NCBI GenBank assembly: GCA_026389365.1 | Contig: JAPLHZ010000109.1 | Coordinates: 1-33,978 of the forward strand | Direction: 5' to 3' | Source of the DNA: Cyanobacteriota bacterium | GTDB taxonomy: Bacteria; Cyanobacteriota; Cyanobacteriia; Leptolyngbyales; Leptolyngbyaceae | Length of the DNA: 33,978 bases | Shown: positions 8,110 through 17,147 of the stretch, one piece after another | How the letters are laid out: every line of letters starts with the position of its first letter | Numbering within the stretch: the first letter of the stretch is position 1 | Position numbers and translations under genes: made by a program | The notes under the pieces: generated by a model | What the model was told of the DNA's origin: nothing | Databases searched by the model: none | The model's input: only the letters and a program-made list of their open reading frames with translations

Positions 8110-8726
8110 AACAGTATTTCCTTCACTCTTCTAAAGACCAATTGTTCCGTATCATTGAGTTGTTCTAGCCTATGCTATTAAACTCTGGGAAAGCTGTTCA
8201 TCGTGAATCGAAAATTCACTCGAACTGCTCTTGACGACTTTCATAGTGTACCCCGGCTTCTCCAAATCCGTGGATCGAGGAAAACCGTCTAACGATCGGT
8301 AGGGCAATCTCTTACACTAAGTGGTGACTAGTCTGGATGGATGAATGGGCGATGTGGTGGAGGATCTGCCCTAATGCTTTCCCTTGATATTCAGAGGGCT
8401 TCTTGGCTGACTAAAGTCGTTGCTGGGTGCGGATTTTAACTGATAACTATCTGCTATCTATCGTGTGATCCCAAGCCCAAGGCTTCAGATGTTCCGTCCT
8501 GATCCCTAACAACGGTTACCATTATTTTTCTTCGTAATGTGTTAGTGATAGCGCTAAAATTCTTAAGGCCTTCTTAAACTCTACATACTCTTTTTCTACT
8601 GATTTTTTACTGATTCTGCTATATCTCTTTGATGAGAATTATTCAATCTAAAAAATGATACTTCTAGAAAGGTTCTGATTGTCCCGCTTTCCCGTTCTCG
8701 CCACTCATTTTTGGACCCCACGCGTT
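8110..8726. other. 617 bp gap between divergent cp12 and FIST genes
   Basis: No convincing coding frame or RNA gene was seen. It must hold both promoters. Near the FIST side there is a direct heptamer repeat at 8560-8577 in a very AT-rich stretch (8580-8660). The middle part (8200-8520) shows nothing I can assign. Confidence 0.6.
8560..8577 (+). promoter_or_regulatory. Direct repeat TTCTTAA x2, 11-bp period: possible OmpR/PhoB-type operator
   Basis: TTCTTAA occurs at 8560-8566 and again at 8571-8577, separated by GGCC, so the repeats fall on the same face of the helix. OmpR-family response regulators (PhoB, RpaB) bind tandem half-sites at this period. It lies about 150 bp upstream of the FIST start. 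Sequence resemblance only. Confidence 0.3.
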
Positions 8727-9980
8727 ATGGACTCTGTGACTATGCCTTCTAAATGGGTTAGCAGCCTCTCCAACAAAGTCTCCCTAGAGGCTGCGCTTGA
8801 GGATGTTGTTTCTCAAGCCTGTGCCCAGTTAGAAGCTCCGGCAACCCTGGGTTTTATCTACGTGTCATCCGCCTTCACTAGCGAATATTCGCGCTTGATG
8901 CCATTGCTGACTGAGTTGTTGCCGAATGTTCCATTAATTGGCTGTAGTGGCGGCGGGATTATTGGGACCCAAGCCGATCGCAATATTCAAGAGGCCGAAG
9001 ATGAAGTGGCCATTAGTTTGGTCTTGGCCTATCTTCCGGATGTGACGGTTCAGCCCTTTCATGTCGATACCGATCGGTTACCCGATCTTGATGGGTCGCC
9101 CGGAGCGTGGTCCCGGTTAATTGGCGCGGATCCAGCCCAGTCGCCTTGTTTTGTCTTGCTATCGGATCCCTTTTCCCGAGGCATCAAAGACTTTTTAGCA
9201 GGTCTCGACTATGCCTATGCCGGTACTCCGAAAATTGGCGGTGTGGCTAGTTCTGGCATTGTGAACGGTTCCGTTGGGTTGTTTTGTCACAAGCGTATGT
9301 ATCGCGAAGGGACCGTGGGGTTTGCGTTGAGCGGCAACTTAGAAATGGAAACAATTGTGGCTCAAGGCTGTCGTCCGATCGGGAGCGCCTTCCGAGTGAC
9401 GGAAAGTGAGCGGAATATTGTGATTAAAATGTCACCCGAGGAAGAATTTAGCAGTCGTCTGAGTCCTTTGGAACAGCTTCAAAACTTGGTTCAATCGCTG
9501 GATGAAGATGACAAGCTGTTGGCCCAGACTTCCCTGTTTGTGGGGGTGGCCCAGACGGAATTTAAGATGTCGCTGGGGGCTGGGGATTTTTTGGTGCGAA
9601 ATCTGATGGGGTATGACCCTAAGGAAGGCGCATTGGCGATTGGCGATCGGATTCGTCCGGGGCAGCGACTTCAGTTCCATTTGCGAGATGCGGCGACCTC
9701 TGAAGAGGATTTACGATCGTTGCTCAAGCAGCATCAAGATGGATTGTCTGACAAACCGGAACCGATCGGGGCGTTGATGTTTGCTTGTTTGGGGCGCGGC
9801 GAGTCGTTATATGAAGAGAAAAACTTTGATTCCCAGTTATTTACTGAAGCGTTGGGGATGATGCCGATCGCTGGTTTTTTCTGCAATGGTGAAATCGGGC
9901 CTGTGGGAGACAGTACTTATCTCCATGGATTTACGTCTGTGTTCGGCATTTTTCGTCCTAAATATGCGCCCAAACCTTAA
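8727..9980 (+). CDS. FIST domain (FIST N and FIST C) protein
   Basis: 417 residues from the ATG at 8727. A TTG at 8679 preceded by AGAAAGG at good spacing would add 16 residues and cannot be excluded. FIST domains are predicted small-ligand sensory modules. Visible marks are KWVSSLSNKVSLEAAL at the start, PLIGCSGGGIIG (FIST N), GGVASSGIVNGSVGLF, then the C-terminal FIST C part with MFACLGRGESLY and PIAGFFCNGEIGPVG. No kinase, GGDEF or methyl-accepting domain is fused, so it is a stand-alone protein, common in cyanobacteria. Its ligand and partner are unknown. The next gene, hom, starts 38 bp downstream. Confidence 0.86.
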   Translation: MDSVTMPSKWVSSLSNKVSLEAALEDVVSQACAQLEAPATLGFIYVSSAFTSEYSRLMPLLTELLPNVPLIGCSGGGIIGTQADRNIQEAEDEVAISLVLAYLPDVTVQPFHVDTDRLPDLDGSPGAWSRLIGADPAQSPCFVLLSDPFSRGIKDFLAGLDYAYAGTPKIGGVASSGIVNGSVGLFCHKRMYREGTVGFALSGNLEMETIVAQGCRPIGSAFRVTESERNIVIKMSPEEEFSSRLSPLEQLQNLVQSLDEDDKLLAQTSLFVGVAQTEFKMSLGAGDFLVRNLMGYDPKEGALAIGDRIRPGQRLQFHLRDAATSEEDLRSLLKQHQDGLSDKPEPIGALMFACLGRGESLYEEKNFDSQLFTEALGMMPIAGFFCNGEIGPVGDSTYLHGFTSVFGIFRPKYAPKP

Positions 9981-10018
9981 AATAGAAACGCTGTCATAAT
10001 TATTGAACTGGAAAAACC

Positions 10019-11341
10019 GTGGGATTTAAAGTAGGACTGTTAGGACTCGGGACCGTGGGTGCAGGCACCGTTCAGATTCTGCAAACCCCCGACCAGCGTC
10101 ACCCGCTGTTAAAGGAACTCGAAATTCATAGAGTTGGGGTCCGATCGTTATCCAAAGCCCGTGATGTCAGTTTGCCCAGTAGCCTTCTGACAACGGATTT
10201 GGCATCAATCGTAAATGATCCAGAAATTGACATTATTGTCGAAGTCATGGGCGGTATTGAACTGGCCCGTGAATTGATTTTGACGGCGATCGCGAATGGC
10301 AAACACATCGTCACGGCCAACAAAGCACTGATTGCTAAACATAGTGATGAAATTTTTAGTGCGGCGGAAAAACATGGCGTGTATGTGTTGCTTGAAGCGG
10401 CAGTGGGTGGCGGGATTCCGGTGATTGAGCCGTTGAAACAATCGCTATGTTCTAACCGAATTCAGAGCGTCATGGGCATTATCAATGGCACCACTAATTA
10501 TATTTTGACTCGGATGGTGAATGAGGGGGCAGAGTTTGCGGATGTGTTAGCGGATGCGCAACGCCTAGGCTATGCCGAAGCAGATCCGACGGCAGATGTG
10601 GATGGCGGTGATGCGGCGGATAAGATTTCGATTTTGGCGGCGTTGGCCTTTGGGGGGCGGGTCGATCGGTCCCAGGTGTCTTGTGAAGGCATTCGTGAGG
10701 TGGGCCGATCGGAGATTGCCTATGCGGAGAAGTTGGGGTTTGTCATTAAGCTTTTGGGCATTGCAGAACGATCGAACTCTGCACTGAATACTTTGGCGGT
10801 CCGGGTTCATCCAACGCTGTTGCCCAAGAGTCATCCTTTGGCGAATGTGAATGATGTTTACAATGCCATTTTGGTTGAGGGCGATCCGGTGGGACAGGTG
10901 ATGTTCTTCGGGCGGGGTGCGGGTGCGGGACCGACAGCGAGTGCAGTGACGGCAGATTTGTTGAATATTGCGGCGCTGCTTAAAGTAGGTCGTGATTGTG
11001 CTAAGCAAGCTGATGGGACTCCACTTTTGGATCCGCTCTTGGCTTGTGCATACCGTCAAGAGTTTGCGATCGCACCCTTAGAAACGTTGGAATCGAAGTT
11101 TTATGCCCGATTTTTGACCCAAGATTTGCCGGGTGTCATTGGTAAGTTAGGAACGTGTTTTGGTGATAATTTCGTCAGTTTGGAATCAATTGTTCAAGCC
11201 GATAAGCGCGACGGGTTGGCAGAAATTGTGGTGGTGACCCATGTGGTTAAGGAAGGTGATTTTCGATCGGCTTTGGCGGAGATTGAACAAATGAATGTGG
11301 TGTCGAGTATTGCAAGTGTATTGCGTGTATTGCCGACCTAG
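10019..11341 (+). CDS. hom: Homoserine dehydrogenase
   Basis: 440 residues from a GTG start; MGFKVGLLGLGTVGAGTVQI fits the family N-terminus. It reduces aspartate semialdehyde to homoserine with NAD(P)H, feeding threonine and methionine synthesis. Visible are the Rossmann loop GLGTVGAGT, HIVTANKALIA, GIINGTTNYILTRM, the catalytic block ADPTADVDGGDAADKISILA and a C-terminal ACT domain (GVIGKLGTCFGDNFVSLESI), suggesting threonine feedback. It is monofunctional; no aspartokinase is fused or adjacent. Confidence 0.95.
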   Translation: MGFKVGLLGLGTVGAGTVQILQTPDQRHPLLKELEIHRVGVRSLSKARDVSLPSSLLTTDLASIVNDPEIDIIVEVMGGIELARELILTAIANGKHIVTANKALIAKHSDEIFSAAEKHGVYVLLEAAVGGGIPVIEPLKQSLCSNRIQSVMGIINGTTNYILTRMVNEGAEFADVLADAQRLGYAEADPTADVDGGDAADKISILAALAFGGRVDRSQVSCEGIREVGRSEIAYAEKLGFVIKLLGIAERSNSALNTLAVRVHPTLLPKSHPLANVNDVYNAILVEGDPVGQVMFFGRGAGAGPTASAVTADLLNIAALLKVGRDCAKQADGTPLLDPLLACAYRQEFAIAPLETLESKFYARFLTQDLPGVIGKLGTCFGDNFVSLESIVQADKRDGLAEIVVVTHVVKEGDFRSALAEIEQMNVVSSIASVLRVLPT

Positions 11342-11520
11342 GGTTTGAAGTCTAAATTTGAACTCTGAATTTATCTAAATTTAAATGACGATCGTGCTTT
11401 TTAGGGAGTGCGATCTATTTCGCTTGAATAAAAGTTTGAATTGAGGGAGCTTGGCATGACGGTTGGTGGGTAAGTTACAGAATTTGATGATGCATTACGC
11501 AGACACTTGAGTTATGGGGC

Positions 11521-11538
11521 ATTTCAAACACCCTCTTA
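11521..11538 (+). repeat. Dispersed repeat tip fragment
   Basis: TTTCAAACACCCTCTTA at 11522-11538 is an exact 17 bp match to the end of copy A (382-398). It lies 65 bp upstream of the next gene start and looks like the remaining terminus of a decayed element. Confidence 0.55.
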
Positions 11539-11603
11539 GATGAGAAAGAACAAGATATACTGGGATGCGGAGTGTTAATCCAGTAGATTTGGATCAACGT
11601 AAA

Positions 11604-12092
11604 ATGTCAGAATCAAGGAAAATACCGGATAAATGTGTGCGTTGTGGCGCACTTTCGGCCTTGCAAGCAAAAACATTGCATAGCGGCACCTGTTGGGACA
11701 GTAAGGTTTGTCCGAGTCGGAGGTCTTATGTTAGACATCGCGATCGGCGCAATAGTCAACGCAACCGTAAGCGAGATTCTGATTTAAAAACGTTGAATGT
11801 AGAACTGTTGCCATCGATTACCTATGCCATTCTAATTCTGTATCGAGAAACAGGAGATAGTCCAGTTCATGGGATTGCGGTTGAAGTTTGGCAAGACCAA
11901 GAAAAGATTGCTCAAGTTGCACCCATTCATTGTTTTCAAATGCTCCCGTCTCAAGTTCATAGCTATGTTCAAAAACTCCTAGAACTGTTAAGCAAACATT
12001 ATGGTATTAAAAAATTCGTCAGTTTAGTGCGTCTCGATCCCAATCTTTGTCCTATTCAAGATTGTTTTTTGCGTTTAAAGGTCAACTCATGA
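11604..12092 (+). CDS. Conserved cyanobacterial protein with Cys-rich, basic N-terminus
   Basis: 162 residues from the ATG at 11604 (an ATG at 11565 would add 13). CVRCG followed by CW and KVCPSRRSYVRHRDRRNSQRNR suggests a zinc-ribbon-like cluster with an arginine-rich, possibly nucleic-acid-binding stretch. The C-terminal ~95 residues (ITYAILILYRETGDSPVHGI, IHCFQMLPSQVHSYVQKLLELL) look like a compact alpha/beta domain. I recall similar proteins in other cyanobacteria but know no function. Its stop overlaps the start of the next gene as ATGA, indicating translational coupling. Confidence 0.65.
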   Translation: MSESRKIPDKCVRCGALSALQAKTLHSGTCWDSKVCPSRRSYVRHRDRRNSQRNRKRDSDLKTLNVELLPSITYAILILYRETGDSPVHGIAVEVWQDQEKIAQVAPIHCFQMLPSQVHSYVQKLLELLSKHYGIKKFVSLVRLDPNLCPIQDCFLRLKVNS

Positions 12093-12805
12093 CCATTCAA
12101 AAATCTAAGGTAAAGCAACTTGAAATAAGTCTTTGGAATGTGTTGCGATCGGCTACTGAAGACCCTGCTGCTGCTGAATTGTCTACTATTTGGCAGGCGT
12201 TGGATGGTGCGTTGCTAGATTTGCCGATCGTTGCACAATTAGAAATGTCGTCAAGAGCGATCGCCGAAGTAGCTGAGATTTTTCAAGTGCAGGCGGGATT
12301 GATTTTTGAATTGCTAGATGCAACCGCCACGATCGATGGGCCGATTATGAGACGTGATGCTTTCGATCGGTATGTCCGTCAATCTATGGAGGTTGATTTT
12401 GACGATTATATTGAAAAACCAGAACCACTTAAGAGAATGTCTACGTCTAATCCCTCTAAGCCGCGAGAGGATGAGTTCTATTCTCAAGTACAGTCGGTAG
12501 ATAAAATGACATTAATCGAGGCATTGCATGAGGAAATCATAATGTCAGATGTAGCAGTGCGAGAGTCGGTGATGTCGGTGGCCCATGGGGAGGATGTTTC
12601 AGAATGGCTTACAATTATTCGATCGTATTTTTTAATGGAAAATAAGACGATCGAATTGCACTATTTACTCACACAAATCGACCTACAATGGGTAGAAATT
12701 TGGCTAGGATTGCTCTTAGGTGGATATGAATTTGGCCGAACTTCTAAATCATTCCAGATTCCAGAAGATTTTTATGCCGTATCGGGCCTATTCGTTAAGC
12801 GTTGA
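12089..12805 (+). CDS. Hypothetical protein, coupled to the Cys-rich upstream gene
   Basis: 238 residues from the ATG at 12089, which overlaps the upstream stop by 4 bp. It is soluble, acidic and mostly helical, with no transmembrane segment. The first ~90 residues may form a helical bundle, a linker (about 100-135) is polar, and the last ~100 residues end in LLGGYEFGRTSKSFQIPEDFYAV. I recognise no catalytic motif. Coupling suggests it works with the putative zinc-ribbon protein, for example as a two-subunit assembly; this is inference. Confidence 0.6.
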   Translation: MTIQKSKVKQLEISLWNVLRSATEDPAAAELSTIWQALDGALLDLPIVAQLEMSSRAIAEVAEIFQVQAGLIFELLDATATIDGPIMRRDAFDRYVRQSMEVDFDDYIEKPEPLKRMSTSNPSKPREDEFYSQVQSVDKMTLIEALHEEIIMSDVAVRESVMSVAHGEDVSEWLTIIRSYFLMENKTIELHYLLTQIDLQWVEIWLGLLLGGYEFGRTSKSFQIPEDFYAVSGLFVKR

Positions 12806-12953
12806 GCCATATTAGATCTTTCTGGGTAAGTGCAGACCACGTCACCCTAAAAATAATTCAACCGCAGTAGATGTTGCAGTCGGATTCGTTCCATTGGTAT
12901 TGTATTTCTTGTGGGTTTTATTCAAAGTAATGTACCGTTTTTAGTTTAAAGCT

Positions 12954-13943
12954 ATGACCAATTCAGTGCCGATCGATTTACCGATTTCATTTCCTGCTAT
13001 GGGCTGTGGCACTTGGGCTTGGGGAAATCAAGTGCTGTGGGGCTATGATGCCAGTATGGACGGGGAGTTACAGCAGGTCTTCGATCGATGTGTAGCCAGT
13101 GGGGTAACGTTTTTTGATACTGGAGATTCCTATGGGACCGGAAAACTAAAGGGAAAAAGTGAACAGTTATTAGGTCAGTTTAGTCAACATTATTGCGGTG
13201 AAAAGAGGAGTGAAATATGTCTGGCTACTAAACTTGCTCCCTATCCTTGGCGATTGACAAGTGGATCGATTGTAGAAGCAGGCAGAGCTTCGATCGGGCG
13301 TATGGGACGGATTGATTTGGTGCAATTACATTGGTCTACGGGAAATTATGCGCCTTGGTTAGAAGGTTCATTGTTGGATGGTTTAGCGGAACTCTATGAA
13401 CAGGATTTTGTTCGTGGTGTTGGGTTGTCGAATTTTGGACCGAAACGATTGAAACTGGCCCATGAACGCTTACGATCGCGTGGTATTCCGATTGTTTCAC
13501 TGCAAGTTCAGTATTCACTGCTTTCAACGTATCCCGTGACAGAGTTGGGATTGAAAGAATTGTGTGATGAATTAGGAATTAAAATGATTGCTTACAGTCC
13601 ATTATGTCTAGGGCTTTTGACTGGAAAATATGATGTAAAAGGTCCATTTCCTAAGGGATTACGGAGCTTTTTGTTTCCGCAACTATTGCCAAAAATGACA
13701 GGATTACTAGATTGTTTGAATGATATTGCATCACAGCGCCAAAAGACGGTTTCTCAAATTGCTTTGAATTGGTGTATTTGTAAGGGGACAATGCCAATTC
13801 CGGGGGCTAAGTCCTTAGTCCAAGCCGATCAGAATATTGGGGCTTTGGGGTGGAGTTTGGATGATGGTGAGGTCAATGCGTTGGACATAGCCGCAGCCCG
13901 GTGCGATCGGAAGATGATCCAAAACATTTTTCAATCACGATAA
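12954..13943 (+). CDS. Aldo/keto reductase
   Basis: 329 residues forming an NADPH-dependent (beta/alpha)8 reductase. The catalytic tetrad is visible: D55 and Y60 in FFDTGDSYGTG, K93 in LATKLAPYPW and H126 in DLVQLHWSTG. GVGLSNFGPKRL, SLQVQYSLLS and ALNWCICKGTMPIPGAKSL give the substrate barrel and cofactor site. The carbonyl substrate cannot be read from sequence. It stands alone on the plus strand. Confidence 0.93.
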   Translation: MTNSVPIDLPISFPAMGCGTWAWGNQVLWGYDASMDGELQQVFDRCVASGVTFFDTGDSYGTGKLKGKSEQLLGQFSQHYCGEKRSEICLATKLAPYPWRLTSGSIVEAGRASIGRMGRIDLVQLHWSTGNYAPWLEGSLLDGLAELYEQDFVRGVGLSNFGPKRLKLAHERLRSRGIPIVSLQVQYSLLSTYPVTELGLKELCDELGIKMIAYSPLCLGLLTGKYDVKGPFPKGLRSFLFPQLLPKMTGLLDCLNDIASQRQKTVSQIALNWCICKGTMPIPGAKSLVQADQNIGALGWSLDDGEVNALDIAAARCDRKMIQNIFQSR

Positions 13944-14168
13944 GGAATTGAGAATGATGAATGAGTAATTGAGAATATGAAAAATAATCGGTAGCGCTCT
14001 TACTTAAATAACAGAGAAAATAGGCTAATCCAGAATCCTGACAGGGTCGAAGTTCTGATTATTCTTAATCCTTTACATGAGGGCACTACTTCATATTTTC
14101 CCTGCTGTCGCCACATCAGAATCGTTCCGATGAGAGCAGATTCGTCGCTAACAACTAAATTGAATTCA

Positions 14169-14816
14169 TCACCGTGCCGAGATCTGACCCCTGTTTTGTT
14201 CTGCATACATCGCACGCAACACCAACGCAGGATCAACCCACTGGCTCGCATACTTCAATCCCCAATGTAGATGAGGTCCCGTCGTCCGTCCCGTCATGCC
14301 CACCCGGCCAATGCGAGTTCCAGCGAGTAATGTTTGACCTTCGTAAATCTTAGTCCCCCCTTTGCGATCGGTGATGTATTTGCCCCGAGCATCTTGACCT
14401 GCGAATCCAAGCATATGGCAGTATACATGCTCCCACTGACCTGACTCAATCACCATGGATGTTCCACAGGACGAGTTATCCGAAACCTCGACTACCTTAC
14501 CCGTCCACCAGCTTCGGATATAACTGCCTTCCGGTGCGGCCATATCAAGCCCGCGATGAAACTGAGAGCTGCTCCCGGTGCCGTCTGGAGACGATCGGTA
14601 GCCAAACGGTGAGGTATAAGTCTGAAAGTTTTCCAGCGGGAACGACGCGCCCAGCCAGCTTCCGCTCATAGCCGCTTGATTGGTATTCAAGGCTTTGACT
14701 GCCCCGTTCGAGAAGACGATGATGCCGAGGGTTACGAAGAATCCTACAAGAGCAAGGAGAATGCGTCTAGTAATAAAGGATGGATTCTCGATCTGGGGGA
14801 AATAAAATTGCTTCAT
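14169..14816 (-). CDS. M23 family metallopeptidase (LytM-like), membrane-anchored
   Basis: 215 residues. One hydrophobic segment (about 18-36) acts as signal anchor, so the catalytic part faces the periplasm. The zinc site is intact: HRGLD (H87, D91) and GPHLHWGL (H182, H184), with H134 in VYCHM as the expected catalytic residue. TSPFGYRSS starts the domain, as in other M23 endopeptidases that cut peptidoglycan cross-links. There is no LysM or SH3b module; the enzyme is minimal. It is separated by about 290 bp from sfsA and seems monocistronic. Confidence 0.92.
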   Translation of the reverse strand: MKQFYFPQIENPSFITRRILLALVGFFVTLGIIVFSNGAVKALNTNQAAMSGSWLGASFPLENFQTYTSPFGYRSSPDGTGSSSQFHRGLDMAAPEGSYIRSWWTGKVVEVSDNSSCGTSMVIESGQWEHVYCHMLGFAGQDARGKYITDRKGGTKIYEGQTLLAGTRIGRVGMTGRTTGPHLHWGLKYASQWVDPALVLRAMYAEQNRGQISAR

Positions 14817-15108
14817 GCTGTCTTAAGTAAGGCTTATCAAAAGGTCTGGTTGTCAAAATCAGAGTACGTATCCAAAATCTGAGAATCAATTGAGACTAGT
14901 ACAGATGAGCTTCATTTAATCACAAAAATAATAATGTGACTCTAAATTAGTCCTCTGTTGTCAAATAAAGATTCCAATCCGGTAGCTTTACGTAACTTCA
15001 AATCGTATTCTCTTAAATGCACCCCTCAATAGATACCCGAAGCTTAAGGAAATTAATCACATTTCTCAAAAAAAATAGTTTAATAAGAACTGTAATATTT
15101 TATTTCTT

Positions 15109-15828
15109 CTAGAGCAATATTAATTCTGCTAGTCCCAAGTAAGTAATTCCCTGTGGTGTTATGTCAAACCGACAGGGCAATACTTGCAGCCCAGATTTGA
15201 CGGCCTCCCGTAGAAGTTGCCCATACTTGGGATCACGATCGTCCCCCGGAGAAAACCTGTCGCAATCTCCCCGATTGATAAAATAAAGCATGACGGCGCG
15301 GGCTTCAGGGATGATGGTGACCAGTTCACGAATATGTTTTTGGCCACGCTGTGTAACAGTATCGGGAAAAAGTGCGAGGGTACCGTTAGTCCAGGTTGTG
15401 TTTTTGACTTCAATATAAACCGGTCTGTCCGTCGTGTCTAAAACCAGATCAATCCTACTTTTTTCCTGACCGTAGGGCACTTCCGATCGAATGCTGACAT
15501 AATCACTCAATTCAGCGATTACTTTTTGTTCGATCGCGGCTTTGACGACTTTATTGGGCAATGCCGTATTTACGCCACACCAGACAGGTCGATCGTTGTC
15601 ATTGACTTCAATGAGTTCCCAAGTGTAGGCAAGTTTGCGAGTTTTACTATCACTTTTGGAAACCATCACACGATTGCCGAGAAGACATATGCCCGTCATG
15701 GGTCCGGTGTTGGGGCAGTGGGCGGTAATGAGTTCGCCTGTTGTGAGTTCAATATCGGCAAAGAATCGTTTGTAACGACTGATTAGCTTGCCTTCAAATA
15801 ATGGTGGATAGTTGTAAATCTGAGTCAT
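15109..15828 (-). CDS. sfsA: SfsA family protein (sugar fermentation stimulation / DNA-binding)
   Basis: 239 residues, normal for SfsA. Marks include GKLISRYKRFFADIEL, TAHCPNTGPMTGI, SRIDLVL and the nuclease-like block YIEVKNTTW, then FPDTVTQRGQKHIREL and INRGDCDRFSPGDDRDP. E. coli SfsA was described as a nonspecific DNA-binding protein affecting maltose genes; the fold includes a restriction-endonuclease-like core, so a nuclease role has been suggested. Its ATG overlaps the upstream glycosyltransferase stop as ATGA, so the two are translated as a unit. Confidence 0.95.
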   Translation of the reverse strand: MTQIYNYPPLFEGKLISRYKRFFADIELTTGELITAHCPNTGPMTGICLLGNRVMVSKSDSKTRKLAYTWELIEVNDNDRPVWCGVNTALPNKVVKAAIEQKVIAELSDYVSIRSEVPYGQEKSRIDLVLDTTDRPVYIEVKNTTWTNGTLALFPDTVTQRGQKHIRELVTIIPEARAVMLYFINRGDCDRFSPGDDRDPKYGQLLREAVKSGLQVLPCRFDITPQGITYLGLAELILL

Positions 15829-17017
15829 GTTTTTTGAGGTTTAATTTGATTTTTTCTGGCAAATCCAATTGCAACGGCGTAGGCCAAAAATCCATTGAGA
15901 TTGGTAAACGGTGGCATGAATAAGGGTAAGAGAATGAAAACCCGATCGCGATTACTATTCACTTTGGGATACAAATGAAGAAATAATGGAATATACCAAA
16001 CCAATCCCATAATCCATGCGCGATGATTCACAAAATTAATCATATTCAACATGCATAGAATTGATAAATCAAGTCACTGCGCCGTGTTACTCGTAACAAA
16101 ATTGCTGATAGAATTGAACCAATAATGAAGTAACCGATCGTGTTATTCAGCAACAACGGATTCATGAAACCATTAGCAAAATCTTGCATCGCAAACAATC
16201 CATTCCCTTCGATCGCCTGCACCACATTGTTTACTACACGTTGCCCGTGGGTGATCACCGTTTCTGAGCTTGTTATTCTCCCAAATAAACTAGGAATTAC
16301 AAATTGAAAAAAGTGCAGATAAACTGATGGTTTAAAATATAGCAGTGGTAAAGAAAATAGAATTAATGTGCTTGCAATAGAATAAACTGCAATTTTAAAT
16401 TGGCGTTTGATTAGATAGTAAATAATGACGATCGCAGGAAAAATTTTAATACAAATTGCAAGTCCTAAAAGCAGCGCTGATTGCACAAGTTTCTGACTAC
16501 AATAAAGATGAAATGAAAGCCAAGTCAGCAATACAATGACCAAATCAATCTGTCCACGTTCAAATGTTGCGAGTAAGGGGAAGCTACAAGTCACAAATAG
16601 AAAGGCTTCTCCCGGTGTCGATAAACCATCATTCCGTTTCTTAGCAAATAGTAGGCACAACCCCATCAAACTTACTAAAATTAATGCACTAAATACAATT
16701 TTTGCAGTTCCATAGGGCAAGAATCCCAACGGCAAAAACAATAATGCGGCCAACGGTGGATAAATAAATCCAGACGCGATCGCATCTTCTGCATTAACGG
16801 CTGCATACAGTTCAGGAAATTGTGTGACAGGGTTTAAATAAGGGTCAAGGGTCAATATGACCGATCGGGCCGCTACATAAAATGCCCGAAAATCAATCTG
16901 ATAGGCTGATAGTAAGGTATAGACGAGAAAGCCGATCGGTAAAAAGTAAATGAATGAATTGCTAGAAGAATTGCTGGGACGATCGGTCTTATCCATGAGA
17001 TTAATATCAGATTGCAT
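15825..17017 (-). pseudogene. GT87-like membrane glycosyltransferase (DUF2029) split by a -1 frameshift
   Basis: Two overlapping frames together give one GT87-like protein of about 396 residues, a normal length. The first (17017-16046, 323 codons) has DFRAFYVAARSVILTLDPY, FIYPPLAALLFLPLGF and multiple membrane helices, then stops at TGA 16048-16046. The second (16052-15825, 75 codons) continues with AWIMGLVWYIPLF and MPPFTNLNGFLAYAVAI, the usual C-terminal helices. An upstream stop in the second frame confines the shift to about 16048-16073. Adding one T to the TTT at 16066-16068 restores LILSILCMLNMINFV, a plausible helix. No slippery heptamer is visible. It could be a sequencing error, a recent mutation, or a functional split, since the second ATG overlaps the first stop. 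Confidence 0.75.
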
Positions 17018-17046
17018 AACACAGGGTTTAGTTCATTACGATAAAT

Positions 17047-17145
17047 CTCGATCTCCCTAAATCCCCCTTGTGAAGGGGGACTAAGAATTAGAAATAACGT
17101 TCATTTCAATTTCCGGTCCCCTTACTAAGGGAGCTAGGGGAACTC
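17047..17145 (-). repeat. MITE-like palindromic element, inverted core copy (about 99 bp)
   Basis: Its complement runs from TTCCCCTAGCTCCCTTAGTA through TAATTCTTAGTCCCCCTT to AAGGGGGATTTAGGGAGATC. This aligns with 29926-30024, including the AACTCTTAG/AATTCTTAG spacer and both GGGGG-rich hairpins. It fills the gap between purB and the glycosyltransferase gene. Confidence 0.75.
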
Positions 17146-17147
17146 TA

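Noticed and set aside
8110-8726. tRNA or known small RNA in the long cp12-FIST gap
   Set aside because: No cloverleaf with a GTTCGA-type T-loop and no familiar small-RNA motif could be found by eye.
10565-11059. 164-codon open frame antisense to homoserine dehydrogenase
   Set aside because: Biased composition (many Arg, His, Gln) as expected for the complement of a real gene; no motif.
14000-14251. 83-codon minus-strand frame at the end of the M23 gene
   Set aside because: Its first third overlaps the M23 gene in another frame, and the rest shows no motif or good start.
16046-16075. Programmed -1 ribosomal frameshift in the GT87-like gene
   Set aside because: No X-XXY-YYZ slippery heptamer and no obvious downstream pseudoknot; a lost base is simpler.
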